Positions 46,903-56,294 of a stretch of 64,000 nt of DNA are shown piece by piece. Made by a program: the position numbers and the translations under genes. The DNA comes from Novosphingobium sp. SG751A. Its GTDB lineage: Bacteria; Pseudomonadota; Alphaproteobacteria; Sphingomonadales; Sphingomonadaceae. The number at the start of each line of letters is the position of its first letter. The stretch's first letter is position 1. The stretch spans positions 186,001 through 250,000 of the forward strand of contig NZ_JABGCB010000005.1 of the NCBI RefSeq assembly GCF_013149295.1. The letters are read 5' to 3'. Below the pieces are notes generated by a model, which was given only the letters and a program-made list of their open reading frames with translations, made no database searches and was not told the origin of the DNA.

Positions 46903-47853
46903 CCGGCCCAGCACCAGATCCATGGCCGTGGCAAAGGCCCGCGCATTGTCGGGGTGAACCATCAACAGGTCGCTTTGTTCGCGCGGCAGGCTGTGGACGA
47001 TTTCCAGCGGCTTGTCCTCGTAATGCAGCGCGTCGAGCCAGTCATAGCTGTTGAACATGCGGATCGGCACATAACCGGCGGCCACGAAACGGTCGAACAG
47101 GGCGAGCCATGCGCCATCCTCATCGGGCGTTGCCTCGACGGCCAGCGTCGGGCGGCGGGAAAAGCGGTCGATCTGGTCGAGGAACTGATTGAGCACCGGC
47201 ACTTCGGCGCCCTCGATGTCGATCTTGATGAACGAGCAATCCGCGCATTCGCTGGCGCTCAGCACCTGATCGAGCGGCATGGCCCGCACCTTGGCCCCGC
47301 CGGTGCGATGCGCGCCGGGCAGCAGGCTGGTCATGCCGATGTTGCTCTGCGGCCCTTCGTAAATGGTCAGCTCGCCCGCCTGCGCAGCGACGGCGCATCC
47401 GCGCACATCGACATTGGTGGCCCCGTTGCGCGCGCTGTTGGCCCGCCCATATTCGGCCAGACGCGGCAGCGCCTCTATCGCGATCACCCGCCCGTCGGGC
47501 CCGGCCAACTGACTGAACATCAACGTATAATAGCCGATGTTCGCGCCAATATCGACGATCACTGTCCCCGGTTCGATCAGATGTTTCATCAGCGCCGTCA
47601 TATGCGGCTCCCACAGGCCGAAATGCAGGATGCTGGCCTGAATGAGATCGCCCGCCTCGCAATCGAAACTGGCGCCAAACACGGTGGTGGCGCGGCTGCG
47701 GGGAAAGAAGCGATTGTACACGCGTTTGTAAAAACGCAGCAAGGTGCGCTCGCCCCAAGGCACGCTGGCAATGGCTTTGAGCACAAGGCCCGGATTGGGT
47801 TTTAATTCATTCGCGGCGATGCTGGTGCCGCCCATTGCCAAGGAAACAGCCAC
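46891..47853 (-). CDS. FkbM family methyltransferase
   Basis: 320-residue SAM-dependent methyltransferase. The SAM site is VIVDIGANIGYYTLMFSQLAG (about 101-120), followed by VIAIEALPRLAEYG and the FIKIDIEGAEVPVLNQFL motif of the FkbM family. The N-terminal 60 residues are basic and may bind the membrane or a glycolipid. FkbM enzymes in glycan loci O-methylate sugars. It is convergent with the acyltransferase; its own promoter is in the AT-rich gap 47854-47983. Confidence 0.85.
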   Translation of the reverse strand: MAVSLAMGGTSIAANELKPNPGLVLKAIASVPWGERTLLRFYKRVYNRFFPRSRATTVFGASFDCEAGDLIQASILHFGLWEPHMTALMKHLIEPGTVIVDIGANIGYYTLMFSQLAGPDGRVIAIEALPRLAEYGRANSARNGATNVDVRGCAVAAQAGELTIYEGPQSNIGMTSLLPGAHRTGGAKVRAMPLDQVLSASECADCSFIKIDIEGAEVPVLNQFLDQIDRFSRRPTLAVEATPDEDGAWLALFDRFVAAGYVPIRMFNSYDWLDALHYEDKPLEIVHSLPREQSDLLMVHPDNARAFATAMDLVLGRSGR

Positions 47854-47983
47854 GTCACTCTCCTGTTATTAGGTGAGGACGTGGCTATCATGGGGGTATT
47901 TACTGGTGTAGACTCGTTAACCATCCCGCATTTTTACTGTGCCGAATCGTAACACGGGCCTTTTTACTTGGAATGGTGTTAAA

Positions 47984-49210
47984 TCAACGCGATGCGTGCG
48001 CGGCCATCCATTCCTCAACCACCGGGGCAATTCTTCCGCGCCATTTGCTGCCGTTGAAGATGCCGTAATGGCCCACGCTTTCGGCCAGCAGATAGCGCTT
48101 GTTCGCCTCAGGCAGGTTATGCGCCAGCGTCAGCGCGGCGCGGGTCTGGCCGATGCCGGAAATATCGTCGCGCTCGCCTTCCACCGCCAGCAGCGCCGTA
48201 TCGGTGATCGCGCCCAGATCAATCGGCTTGCCGCGATGGACAAATTCGCCCTTGGGCAGCGAATGTTTCTGGAACACATGCTCGATGGTCTGGAGATAGA
48301 AATCCGAGGTCATGTCGCAGACGCTGCGATATTCCTCGTAAAAGCCCTTGGTCGAATCCGCGCTGTCGTCATCGCCTTCGACCAGATGCTTGAACATCTG
48401 CCAGTGGCTCATCATGTGCGAATGCAGGTTCATGCTGATGAAGCCCGCGAGTTGCAGGAAGCCGGGATAGACCTTGCGCCCGGCGCCGGGGTAATGCAGC
48501 GGAACCTGGGCGATCACATGATGCTCGAACCAGCTGAGCGGCCGGGTAACGGCCACGTCATTGACGCTGGTGGGCGCCTCGCGCGTGTCCACCGGTCCGC
48601 CCATCAAGGTCAGGCTCAGCGGACGGCAGGGGTGCTTGTTGGCGCCCATGATTGCCGTTGCCGCATAGGCGGGCACCGAGGGCTGACACACGGCCAGCAT
48701 ATGCGTGTTCGGGCCGATGAATTCGAGATAGCCGATCAGATAGTCGATATAATCATCCAGATCGAAGCGCCCGGCCTCCATCGGCACCATCTTGGCGTCG
48801 GCCCAGTCGGTGATGTAAACCACCGCGCGTTCCATCATCCGCGCCACTGTCCCGCGCAGCAGCGTGGCATAGTGGCCGCTCATCGGCGCGACGATCAGCA
48901 ATTTGGGCGCATCGGCGGGCAGGCCGTCGTGGCTGAAGCGCAGCAGATTGCCGAAAGGGCGGTGCTGGACGATGGCTTCGGTCACGCCATGCGAGACGCC
49001 ATCGACCGTCACGGTTTCAATGTCGAACGTGGGTTTGCCCCGCGGCATGGCAGCGTGAGAAAAAACATCCAAAGCCGAGGCCATCACCTGTCCCAGACCC
49101 AGCGCCGCCATCGGATTGGCCGGATTCGTCAACGTTTCGGCCATGACCGATGCCCAGGCGCTGGCGCCTGAAAGAAGGCTGCGTTGCATTTCATAAGCGT
49201 TGTATAACAT
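47984..49210 (-). CDS. phaZ: intracellular polyhydroxyalkanoate depolymerase
   Basis: 408 residues from an ATG at 49210 with AAGGA upstream (a TTG at 49213 is also in frame). An alpha/beta hydrolase of the PhaZ (TIGR01849) family that breaks down stored PHB granules. The N-terminus MLYNAYEMQRSLLSGASAWA is characteristic. The nucleophile box HMLAVCQPSVPAYAATAIMG uses cysteine instead of serine, as in the family. The C-terminus EANKRYLLAESVGHYGIFNG carries the histidine. No synthase gene lies nearby. Confidence 0.94.
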   Translation of the reverse strand: MLYNAYEMQRSLLSGASAWASVMAETLTNPANPMAALGLGQVMASALDVFSHAAMPRGKPTFDIETVTVDGVSHGVTEAIVQHRPFGNLLRFSHDGLPADAPKLLIVAPMSGHYATLLRGTVARMMERAVVYITDWADAKMVPMEAGRFDLDDYIDYLIGYLEFIGPNTHMLAVCQPSVPAYAATAIMGANKHPCRPLSLTLMGGPVDTREAPTSVNDVAVTRPLSWFEHHVIAQVPLHYPGAGRKVYPGFLQLAGFISMNLHSHMMSHWQMFKHLVEGDDDSADSTKGFYEEYRSVCDMTSDFYLQTIEHVFQKHSLPKGEFVHRGKPIDLGAITDTALLAVEGERDDISGIGQTRAALTLAHNLPEANKRYLLAESVGHYGIFNGSKWRGRIAPVVEEWMAAHASR

Positions 49211-49410
49211 CAACTTATCCTTTGCGCGGCGTCATAGAGGGGGAATACGCCAACGTCTTGTTGTCATACATATCGCCATATTCCTTCAATGTTGCAATCC
49301 GACCATGGCTTAGTATTCAGTAGTCGGAGCAATATGACGGCCTCATCTTGCTAACCATTCTTTGCTTGCCCGGTTCCAAACCGCCTAAAAATCCTATAGG
49401 GCGCTGGCCC

Positions 49411-51273
49411 ATGTCTGCGAGCCAAGCTGAAGCCCCCGTTTCCCCCGCCCCCATGGCATCTGGCGCGCCAGATGGCGCTTCTGGCGAGGAGGCCGTTTCC
49501 CCCAAGCCGTCGAAGGATCTGGGGCCGCTGCGCATGGTGTGGCGCGCGGCGGTGGCCTATCCGGGGCGGCTGGCGATGGCGGGGGCGGCACTGATCGTCA
49601 CCTCGGCCACTACGGCCAGCGTGCCTTGGGGTTTCCGGCAGGTGGTGGACAAGGGCTTTTCGCGCGGCAGCGATCCGGCGACCATCGACCGCTGGTTCGA
49701 AACCCTGCTGGCCATGGTGGTGGTGCTGGCCATCGGCACAGCGGTGCGCTTCTTCAATGTCTCGTGGCTGGGCGAGCGCGTGGTGGCCGATGTCCGCCTT
49801 GCGGTTCAGCGCAATTTGCTGCGTCAGCCCCCCAGCTTCTTTGAGGAAAACAGCCCCAAGGAAATTTCCAGCCGCATGACCGCCGACACGGCGCTCATCG
49901 AACAGGTGGTGGGCACGACGGTTTCGGTGGCGCTGCGCAATGCGATCACGGCGATTGTCGGCATTGCGATCCTCTTCTTCCTCGCGCCCAAGCTGACCGG
50001 GATGCTGGTGATCGCCATTCCGGTGGTGGTGGGGCCGATTGTGTGGTTCGGGCGGCGTCTGCGCCGCGAATCGCGATCCAGTCAGGACCGCATCGCCGAC
50101 ATCGGCGCGATGGTGACCGAGGTGCTGGGCGCCGCCCGCATCGTGCAGGCGTTTAACCAGGAGACACGCGAGAGCGACCGTTTCTCCGCCGCCGTCGAGC
50201 GCAGCTTTGGGACGGCGCTGCGCCGGATCAAGATCCGCTCGACCATGACCAGCGTGGTGACGCTTTTGGTGCTGGGTTCGCTGGTGCTGCTGATGTGGCG
50301 CGGGGCGGCGGGCGTGGCCAGCGGCGAGATTTCGGGCGGGATCATCGCCCAATTCGTGCTGACCGGCGCGCTGGTGGCCGGGGCCTTCGGTTCGCTCACC
50401 GAGGTTTACGGCGATCTGGTGCGGGCCGCCGGTGCGGCAAGCCGTCTGTCCGAATTGCTCAATGAACGGCCCGCGATTGCGCCGCCCGCCAAGCCGATTG
50501 CTCTGCCCAGCCCGGCGCGCGGCCAGATCAGCTTTGAGAACGTGACCTTCCGCTATCCCTCGCGGCCCGAAGTGGCGGCACTGGCCAATTTCGACCTGAA
50601 GGTCGAGCCGGGCGAGACGGTGGCGATCGTCGGCCCTTCGGGGGCAGGCAAATCGACGATTTTTCAGCTGGCCGAGCGATTCTATGATCCGCAGGGCGGG
50701 GCGATCAAACTGGACGGCGTGCCTCTGACGGGCGCGGATCCGGCCGAGATCCGCCAGCGCATGGCCCTTGTGCCGCAGGAGGGCGTGCTGTTTGCCGCCA
50801 GCGCGCGCGACAATCTGCGTTACGGCAATTGGGGCGCGTCGGATGAGGCGATCTGGGAGGCGGCCCGTGCGGCCAATGCCGAAACCTTCCTGCGCGAATT
50901 GCCTGAAGGTTTGGACACATTCCTTGGCGAAAACGGCGCGCGCCTGTCAGGCGGCCAGCGTCAGCGCATAGCGATTGCCCGCGCGGTGTTGCGCGATGCG
51001 CCGATCCTGTTGCTGGACGAGGCAACATCCGCGCTGGACGCCGAAAGCGAGCGTCTGGTGCAGGATGCGCTCGACCATCTGATGCAGGGCCGCACCACGC
51101 TGGTCATTGCCCATCGCCTTGCCACCGTGCGTCAGGCCGACCGCATCGTGGTGATGGAGGGCGGGCGCATCGTCGAGCTGGGCCGCCACGAGGAATTGAC
51201 CCAGGCGGGCGGACTTTATGCCCGCCTTGCAAGTTTGCAATTTGACGAACGCGCCTTTGCAGGCGAAGCGTGA
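49411..51273 (+). CDS. MsbA-like ABC exporter (fused permease and ATPase)
   Basis: 620 residues from an ATG at 49411. An alanine-rich cytoplasmic N-terminus, six membrane helices (about residues 55-335), then a nucleotide-binding domain: Walker A GPSGAGKSTIFQLAE, Q-loop, signature LSGGQRQRIAIARAV, Walker B ILLLDEATSALD and H-loop IAHRLATV. It is a homodimeric exporter of the lipid A/multidrug type. Divergent from phaZ and followed by uppP, so lipid or lipid-linked sugar export fits. Substrate unknown. Confidence 0.9.
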   Translation: MSASQAEAPVSPAPMASGAPDGASGEEAVSPKPSKDLGPLRMVWRAAVAYPGRLAMAGAALIVTSATTASVPWGFRQVVDKGFSRGSDPATIDRWFETLLAMVVVLAIGTAVRFFNVSWLGERVVADVRLAVQRNLLRQPPSFFEENSPKEISSRMTADTALIEQVVGTTVSVALRNAITAIVGIAILFFLAPKLTGMLVIAIPVVVGPIVWFGRRLRRESRSSQDRIADIGAMVTEVLGAARIVQAFNQETRESDRFSAAVERSFGTALRRIKIRSTMTSVVTLLVLGSLVLLMWRGAAGVASGEISGGIIAQFVLTGALVAGAFGSLTEVYGDLVRAAGAASRLSELLNERPAIAPPAKPIALPSPARGQISFENVTFRYPSRPEVAALANFDLKVEPGETVAIVGPSGAGKSTIFQLAERFYDPQGGAIKLDGVPLTGADPAEIRQRMALVPQEGVLFAASARDNLRYGNWGASDEAIWEAARAANAETFLRELPEGLDTFLGENGARLSGGQRQRIAIARAVLRDAPILLLDEATSALDAESERLVQDALDHLMQGRTTLVIAHRLATVRQADRIVVMEGGRIVELGRHEELTQAGGLYARLASLQFDERAFAGEA

Positions 51274-51305
51274 TCTTCCTCTCCCGCCAAAATTAAGGAC
51301 AATTC

Positions 51306-52121
51306 ATGCCCTTGCTAGTCACCGCCATCCTGCTCGGCATTGTCGAAGGTCTGACGGAATTCCTGCCGGTTTCTTCCACAGGCCACCTGATCCTTGCCGC
51401 CAAGCTGTTCGGCTATGACGATGCGCAATGGTCGGTGTTCAACATCGTGATCCAGTTGGGCGCGATTCTGGCGGTGGTGGTGCTGTATTGGCGCACGTTC
51501 TGGGCGGTGGGTCTGGGGCTGATTCGCGGCGAAAAGACCGCGATCCAGTTTGTCATCAACCTGCTGGTGGCGTTTATTCCCGCCGTGGTGCTGGGGCTGA
51601 TCTTTAAAAAGAAGATCGACATTCTGCTTGAAAGCCCGCTGGTGGTGGCATGGGCGCTGGTGGTGGGCGGCGTGGCGATCATCGCCATCGAACGTTTTGC
51701 CAAGGGCGGCGATTATGTCGGCATCGGTCAATTGCCGGTGTCCAAGTGCTTTGGCGTGGGGTTGATGCAATGTCTGGCCATGGTGCCGGGGGTGTCGCGT
51801 TCGGGCGCGACGATCATGGGCGCGCTGTGCATGGGCATCAACCGTTCGACGGCGGCCGAATTCAGCTTCTTCCTTGCCATCCCCACCATGCTGGGCGCGA
51901 CCGTGCTGCAATTGGCCAGCCATCGCCATGAACTGGCGGCGGGCACCTCGGCTGTGGGCTTCAGCGAGATCGCGGTGGGCTTTGTGGTGTCCTTTGTGGT
52001 GGCGCTGGCCGTCATCAAGGGCTTTGTCACCTATATCAGCCGCCGTGGCTTCACGCCTTTTGCGATCTATCGCATCATTGCGGGCGCGGTGGCGATCTAT
52101 GCGTTGAGCCATGTGGGGTGA
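51306..52121 (+). CDS. uppP: undecaprenyl-diphosphatase
   Basis: 271-residue BacA-type membrane phosphatase that recycles undecaprenyl diphosphate to the monophosphate carrier used for peptidoglycan and EPS. Motif EGLTEFLPVSSTGHLILAA at residues 14-32 and the second motif MVPGVSRSGATIMG are both intact, with about eight helices. ATG at 51306 after an AAGGA sequence. The 32-bp spacing from the ABC exporter suggests shared transcription. Confidence 0.95.
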   Translation: MPLLVTAILLGIVEGLTEFLPVSSTGHLILAAKLFGYDDAQWSVFNIVIQLGAILAVVVLYWRTFWAVGLGLIRGEKTAIQFVINLLVAFIPAVVLGLIFKKKIDILLESPLVVAWALVVGGVAIIAIERFAKGGDYVGIGQLPVSKCFGVGLMQCLAMVPGVSRSGATIMGALCMGINRSTAAEFSFFLAIPTMLGATVLQLASHRHELAAGTSAVGFSEIAVGFVVSFVVALAVIKGFVTYISRRGFTPFAIYRIIAGAVAIYALSHVG

Positions 52122-52188
52122 TTTGCCAAAAAGACGGATAAGTGTTTCAGCAGGTTTGTAGTATCCTGAGCCGGAAAGGATTCGCGCG

Positions 52189-52467
52189 ATGACCCTGCTT
52201 GCCCTTTTGCTTATCGGTGCTGTTGTCGGCCTGTTGACCGGAGCCTTGCTGCGCCGCGTGGGTTTGATCACCCGGCTGGCCGATATGGGTTTTGGCCTGA
52301 TTGGGGCCTTTGTGGTGGGGGCTATGGGCTCCGGTGCGCTGTTGCAGGGGCTCGACCCCACCTATGCCGCCTTTGCCGCCGCAGGGGCCGCAGGGCTGGT
52401 TGTGCTGATTCATGTCGCCTCGGCGCTGCTTCGGCCCGTTCACGCCAAATATTACAAGCGCCGATAG
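52189..52467 (+). CDS. GlsB/YeaQ/YmgE-type small membrane protein
   Basis: 92 residues with three hydrophobic segments and glycine-rich helix (LLLIGAVVGLLTGALLR, MGFGLIGAFVVGAMGSGALL, AGLVVLIHVASALL). This arrangement resembles transglycosylase-associated (GlsB/YeaQ) proteins, but it lacks the exact family motifs, so the call is loose. AAAGGA precedes the ATG. Function unknown. Confidence 0.6.
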   Translation: MTLLALLLIGAVVGLLTGALLRRVGLITRLADMGFGLIGAFVVGAMGSGALLQGLDPTYAAFAAAGAAGLVVLIHVASALLRPVHAKYYKRR

Positions 52468-52626
52468 GCAAGTCGCGCTTGACTCTGCGCCCCGGCTAAA
52501 GCATGGGGCCACCCTCTTGTTGGGCGGCGCATAAGGTGCCGCTTGGCTCATGTGAATTTTGCCCTGGTTGGCGCGCCGCTGTTTCAGCGATGCAAGGACC
52601 GGGTCTGGAATAATTAGGAAAGTGTC

Positions 52627-52794
52627 ATGGCAAAGCCCGCAACCGTCAAGATCCGTCTGGTTTCCAGCGCCAACACCGGCTTCTTCTATGTGACCAAGAA
52701 GAACCCGCGCAACACCACGGAAAAGTTCAGCTTCCGCAAGTATGATCCCGTTGCCCGCAAGCACGTGGAATTCAAGGAAGCCAAGATCAAGTAA
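52627..52794 (+). CDS. rpmG: 50S ribosomal protein L33
   Basis: 55 residues ([20 protein letters not shown], then [20 protein letters not shown] and a lysine-rich end). The proteobacterial L33 lacking the zinc-binding cysteines. TTAGGAAAGTGTC gives the ribosome site. Standing alone before lolA, separated from upstream genes by 159 bp. Confidence 0.96.
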   Translation: MAKPATVKIRLVSSANTGFFYVTKKNPRNTTEKFSFRKYDPVARKHVEFKEAKIK

Positions 52795-52852
52795 GATTCG
52801 AGCAACATAAGATTCACGGGCGGTTCAAGCCAGCCTCGCTATAAGTGCGGGT

Positions 52853-53560
52853 ATGAACAAAGCTCAGATCTTATCGAATCACTTGGCGCCGCGTCGCAAG
52901 ATGCTGCGCCTGGCCATGGGGCTGCTGGTTGCGGGACCGGCGGCCCTTTCGCTTGTGGCCCCAACCCCCGTGATGGCCAATGCAGGCGGGGCCGGCGGCT
53001 CGGCCGCACATGCTTCGACTCAGGTCGATCAGGCCGTTGCCGCCCTGCGCGGGATCGAGACGCTGCGCGCCAATTTCGTGCAGCGGTCCGATTCCACCGG
53101 CCAGCAGGTGAGCGGTGTGCTGAGCCTGAAGCGGCCTGGCAAGATCCGCTTTCAATATCAGCGCGGCTATCCGGTGCTGATCATTTCGGATGGCAAGGCG
53201 CTGACCATTGTCGATTCGGAGGTCAAGCAGACCCAGCGCTGGCCGATCGGCAAGAGCCCGATGGGCGCGCTGCTGAACCCGGCCAAGGACGTGGCGCAAT
53301 ATGGCACGCTGCTGCCCAGCCTCGACCCCAATGTCACCAATATCCGCGTAACTGATCGGGGCCACCCCGAATATGGCGTGATGACGCTCAGCTTTGCCCA
53401 TAAGGCCGGCGCGCCGGGGGGGCTGGAACTGGTGGGCTGGCAGACCATGGACGCGCAGAATCGGCGGACCACGATTATCCTTTCGGGTCACCAATATGGC
53501 GTGGATCTGGGCGACGATCTTTTCAAATATCTCGACATCCGGCCCAATTTCCGCCGTTGA
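52853..53560 (+). CDS. lolA: outer-membrane lipoprotein carrier protein LolA
   Basis: 235 residues. A signal peptide (after about residue 42, PTPVMANA), then the LolA fold: VAALRGIETLRANFVQRSDS, SGVLSLKRPGKIRFQYQ, LIISDGKALTIVDSEVKQ and a final VDLGDDLFKYLDIRPNFRR. It ferries lipoproteins through the periplasm to the outer membrane. A glycine/alanine linker separates the signal from the mature domain. An alternative start in the second half of the signal is possible. Confidence 0.9.
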   Translation: MNKAQILSNHLAPRRKMLRLAMGLLVAGPAALSLVAPTPVMANAGGAGGSAAHASTQVDQAVAALRGIETLRANFVQRSDSTGQQVSGVLSLKRPGKIRFQYQRGYPVLIISDGKALTIVDSEVKQTQRWPIGKSPMGALLNPAKDVAQYGTLLPSLDPNVTNIRVTDRGHPEYGVMTLSFAHKAGAPGGLELVGWQTMDAQNRRTTIILSGHQYGVDLGDDLFKYLDIRPNFRR

Positions 53561-53740
53561 TACGCTTAAATTTCACACTTGTGACAATCTGCGACAATGC
53601 TGGCGATCTCGTTCATAGGGCAGCAAGGCAAGCAGGCCTATACCGGTTTTCGACAAGACGGACGAGCCGGTGGGTTTTCCCCCCTGTTGCCCACCCCTCT
53701 CAATGAGATCCGCCTGTCAGCGTGACGAACGCACACACGG

Positions 53741-53783
53741 ACCCTCGCTCCCCATGCCCCCGGGGAGCGAGGGTTTTCTTTTT
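53741..53783 (+). terminator. strong rho-independent terminator after lolA
   Basis: 13-bp perfect GC-rich arms (53741-53753 and 53762-53774), 8-base loop, then a T-rich tail to 53783. It lies about 180 bases beyond the lolA stop and 60 bases before xth. Confidence 0.92.
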
Positions 53784-53842
53784 ACCAAATATGAAAATTC
53801 GGCACTGCCCCTTTTGCGCATGATGTTCTAAAGCCCTGCGCC

Positions 53843-54631
53843 ATGATCTCTATCGCTACATGGAACATCAACTCGGTGCGGCTGCGTATGCCGCTGGTCG
53901 AACGCTATCTGAAGGAGCATGGGCCTGATGTTCTGTGCCTTCAGGAAATCAAGACGGTGGCGGAACTGTTTCCAGCCCAAGCCTTTGCCGATCTGGGCTA
54001 TACCTATCAGGCGGTGCATGGGCAGAAGGGCTATCACGGCGTGGCGACGGTGTCCCGCATCCCCTTTACCGAGGTGTCGCGCCACGACTGGCAGGCCAAT
54101 GGCGAGGCACGCCATGTCGGCGTTCGGTTGAGCGACAGCGGCGTGGTTGTCGAGAATGTCTATATCCCGGCGGGCGGCGACGAGCCGGACCGCACGATCA
54201 ACCCCAAGTTCGGCCAGAAGCTCGATTTCCTTGAACGCATGACGCAATGGGCCGGGGCGGTCAAAGACCCCACGATCATCCTTGGCGATTTCAACATCGC
54301 CCCGCTGGAAAGCGATGTGTGGAGCCACAAGGCGCTGCTGAAAGTGGTCAGCCATACGCCGATCGAGGTTGAGACGCTGGCCCGTTTTCAGGCTGCGCAT
54401 GATTTCGTCGATATCGGCCGCCAGTTGATCGCCGCGCCCGAACGCTATTATTCCTGGTGGTCGTACCGCGCCAAGGACTGGCGCGTGAATGACAAGGGGC
54501 GCCGCCTCGATCACATCTGGGGCTCGCCCAGTGTGGCGGCGCAGGCCCGCGCGCATCGCGTGTTCGAGGACGCCCGCGACTGGACGCAATGCTCTGACCA
54601 CGTGCCGCTGATTACCGAGTTCGATCTGTAA
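53843..54631 (+). CDS. xth: exodeoxyribonuclease III
   Basis: 262-residue ExoIII/AP endonuclease for abasic-site repair. Conserved metal and catalytic motifs: ATWNINSVR at the start, CLQEIKT (Glu35), YHGVATVSR, GDFNIAPLESD, RLDHIWGSP and the terminal CSDHVPLITEF. Full length. The stop overlaps the ribA start by one base (TAATG). Confidence 0.96.
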   Translation: MISIATWNINSVRLRMPLVERYLKEHGPDVLCLQEIKTVAELFPAQAFADLGYTYQAVHGQKGYHGVATVSRIPFTEVSRHDWQANGEARHVGVRLSDSGVVVENVYIPAGGDEPDRTINPKFGQKLDFLERMTQWAGAVKDPTIILGDFNIAPLESDVWSHKALLKVVSHTPIEVETLARFQAAHDFVDIGRQLIAAPERYYSWWSYRAKDWRVNDKGRRLDHIWGSPSVAAQARAHRVFEDARDWTQCSDHVPLITEFDL

Positions 54632-55680
54632 TGAGCGCGACGCGGCGGGTTGCGCGGGCGCTGGATGCGCTGCGCCATGGCTGGGCGGTGCGGGTGGGGC
54701 CTTGGGTGCTGCTGCCGGCCGAAACCGGCTTTGGGGCCGGGGTGGCCTCGGGTCACATGCTGATTTCCGCCGCGCGGGCGACCACGCTCAAACTGGCCAA
54801 CCAGCGCGATGCGGCAGAGCCGGAAAGCCCGGTGCTGATTCGCGGGGCTGAAGGGTTTGACCTCTCGCTGGCCCGCGCGATGGGCGATCCCGCGCTCGAT
54901 CTGGCCAATCCGCTCAAAGGCCCGTTTTTGGCGCAGCCGATTGCCGATCATGACAGCGCGGTGGCTGCGATGGAACTGGCGCGGCTGGCCGGTGTCCTGC
55001 CCGCCTTCCTCGTCGATCCCAGTGGGGTGGAGGAGGCGCAGGAGGTTTCCGCCGCCGATCTGGAGGACTGGAAAGACCCGCGCCACCTGAGCATCGCCTC
55101 GCGCGCGCGCTTGCCCGTCTCGGTGTGCGAGAGCGCCGAGATCGTCGCCTTCCGCGCGCTGGATGATCTGCGCGAGCATGTCGCCCTCGTACTGGGGCGG
55201 CAGAGCGCGGACCGGGTGCCTTTGGTGCGGCTGCATTCCGAATGCCTGACGGGCGATGTGCTGGGCAGCTTGAAATGCGATTGCGGGCCGCAACTGGACG
55301 CCGCGCTGGCCGCTATGGCGGATGAGGCGAATGATGGCGGCTGGGGCGTGCTGCTCTATCTGCGTCAGGAAGGGCGGGGCATCGGCCTTGTCAACAAGCT
55401 GCGCGCCTATCAGCTTCAGGATCAGGGTTTTGACACGGTGGACGCCAACCAGCGCCTCGGCCTGCCCAATGAGGCGCGCGATTTTCCCGTGGCGGCGCGG
55501 ATGCTCGAACTCTTGGGCGTGCATGGCATTCGCCTGATGACCAACAATCCGGCCAAGGTGGAAACACTGAAATCGGTGGGCGTGAATGTGATTGAGCGGG
55601 TAGCCCATGCCTTGCCCGCCAATCCGCATAATGCGCGCTATCTGGCCACCAAGCGGGACCGGTCCGGCCATTTTCTTTGA
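54631..55680 (+). CDS. ribA: GTP cyclohydrolase II
   Basis: 349 residues. The C-terminal GTP cyclohydrolase II domain has the zinc ligands SECLTGDVLGSLKCDCG, the catalytic LLYLRQEGRGIGLVNKLRAY and GVHGIRLMTNNPAKVE. It opens GTP to start riboflavin synthesis. The N-terminal 170 residues are a degenerate domain of the RibB-like type without the usual catalytic residues that I can see, as in many alphaproteobacteria. No FMN riboswitch is visible upstream, and the gene is coupled to xth. Confidence 0.93.
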   Translation: MSATRRVARALDALRHGWAVRVGPWVLLPAETGFGAGVASGHMLISAARATTLKLANQRDAAEPESPVLIRGAEGFDLSLARAMGDPALDLANPLKGPFLAQPIADHDSAVAAMELARLAGVLPAFLVDPSGVEEAQEVSAADLEDWKDPRHLSIASRARLPVSVCESAEIVAFRALDDLREHVALVLGRQSADRVPLVRLHSECLTGDVLGSLKCDCGPQLDAALAAMADEANDGGWGVLLYLRQEGRGIGLVNKLRAYQLQDQGFDTVDANQRLGLPNEARDFPVAARMLELLGVHGIRLMTNNPAKVETLKSVGVNVIERVAHALPANPHNARYLATKRDRSGHFL

Positions 55681-55746
55681 TGAATTCTCGTCATAGGCTC
55701 TATCATCGCACGCTGACTATCGCCGGATTTTGATCGGCGTATGATG

Positions 55747-55770
55747 CCCGGCAACGAATTGCCGGGAGGA
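55747..55770 (+). promoter_or_regulatory. hairpin whose 3' arm runs into the iorA ribosome site
   Basis: CCCGGCAA (55747-55754) and TTGCCGGG (55759-55766) form a perfect 8-bp hairpin with a 4-base loop. The last three G of the stem are also the first part of GGGAGGA (55764-55770), the ribosome site for the ATG at 55777. Pairing would hide it, suggesting translation control. Confidence 0.5.
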
Positions 55771-55776
55771 TAAGTC

Positions 55777-56292
55777 ATGCCCAAGCTCACCGTGAATGGC
55801 GAAAACCGCGAGGTGAAGGCCTCGCCCGATACGCCGCTGCTCTATGTGCTGCGCGGCGAGCTGGACGTGATGACGCCCAAGTTCGGCTGCGGGCTGGCGC
55901 AATGCGGGGCCTGCTCGGTGCTGGTCGATGGCGAGGAGGTGCGCGCCTGCATCACGCCGATTTCCGCGCTGGAGGGCAAGGAGGTCACCACCGTCGACGG
56001 CCTGCCTGCGCGCTGGAGCAAGCAGAAGGGCCTCGCGCCCAACCCCGACCGGTTGCATCCGGTGCAACAGGCATGGGTCGATGAACAGGTGCCCCAATGC
56101 GGCATCTGCCAGTTTGGCATGATGATCAAGGTCACCGAACTGCTCGAACATAACCCCAAGCCCAGCGATGCCGACATCAAGGCGGCGCTGACCACGTCGG
56201 GCCCTTCGCCGCATCTGTGCCGCTGTGCGTCCTATGCGGCCATTCTGGACGGCGCGCATCGCGCGGCAAAACTCATGGCAGGGGAGGCGTAA
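55777..56292 (+). CDS. (2Fe-2S)-binding subunit of molybdenum hydroxylase (isoquinoline 1-oxidoreductase-like)
   Basis: 171 residues. N-terminal plant-ferredoxin-type cluster site FGCGLAQCGACSVLVDG with a further Cys (VRACITP), and a second cluster site PQCGICQFGMMIK then PHLCRCASYAAI, the standard pair of the xanthine oxidase family's small subunit. It relays electrons from the molybdenum site to outside acceptors. It ends 2 bases before the large subunit gene. Isoquinoline oxidoreductase (IorA) is the closest named relative; the real substrate could be an aldehyde or N-heterocycle. Confidence 0.9.
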   Translation: MPKLTVNGENREVKASPDTPLLYVLRGELDVMTPKFGCGLAQCGACSVLVDGEEVRACITPISALEGKEVTTVDGLPARWSKQKGLAPNPDRLHPVQQAWVDEQVPQCGICQFGMMIKVTELLEHNPKPSDADIKAALTTSGPSPHLCRCASYAAILDGAHRAAKLMAGEA

Positions 56293-56294
56293 TC

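Noticed and set aside
52479..52510. CTTGAC -35-like box upstream of rpmG
   Set aside because: The -35 half is good, but no acceptable -10 box lies 16-18 bases downstream, so I did not list a promoter.
54400..54640. FMN riboswitch for ribA
   Set aside because: ribA starts within one base of the xth stop, so there is no leader in which an FMN riboswitch could lie.
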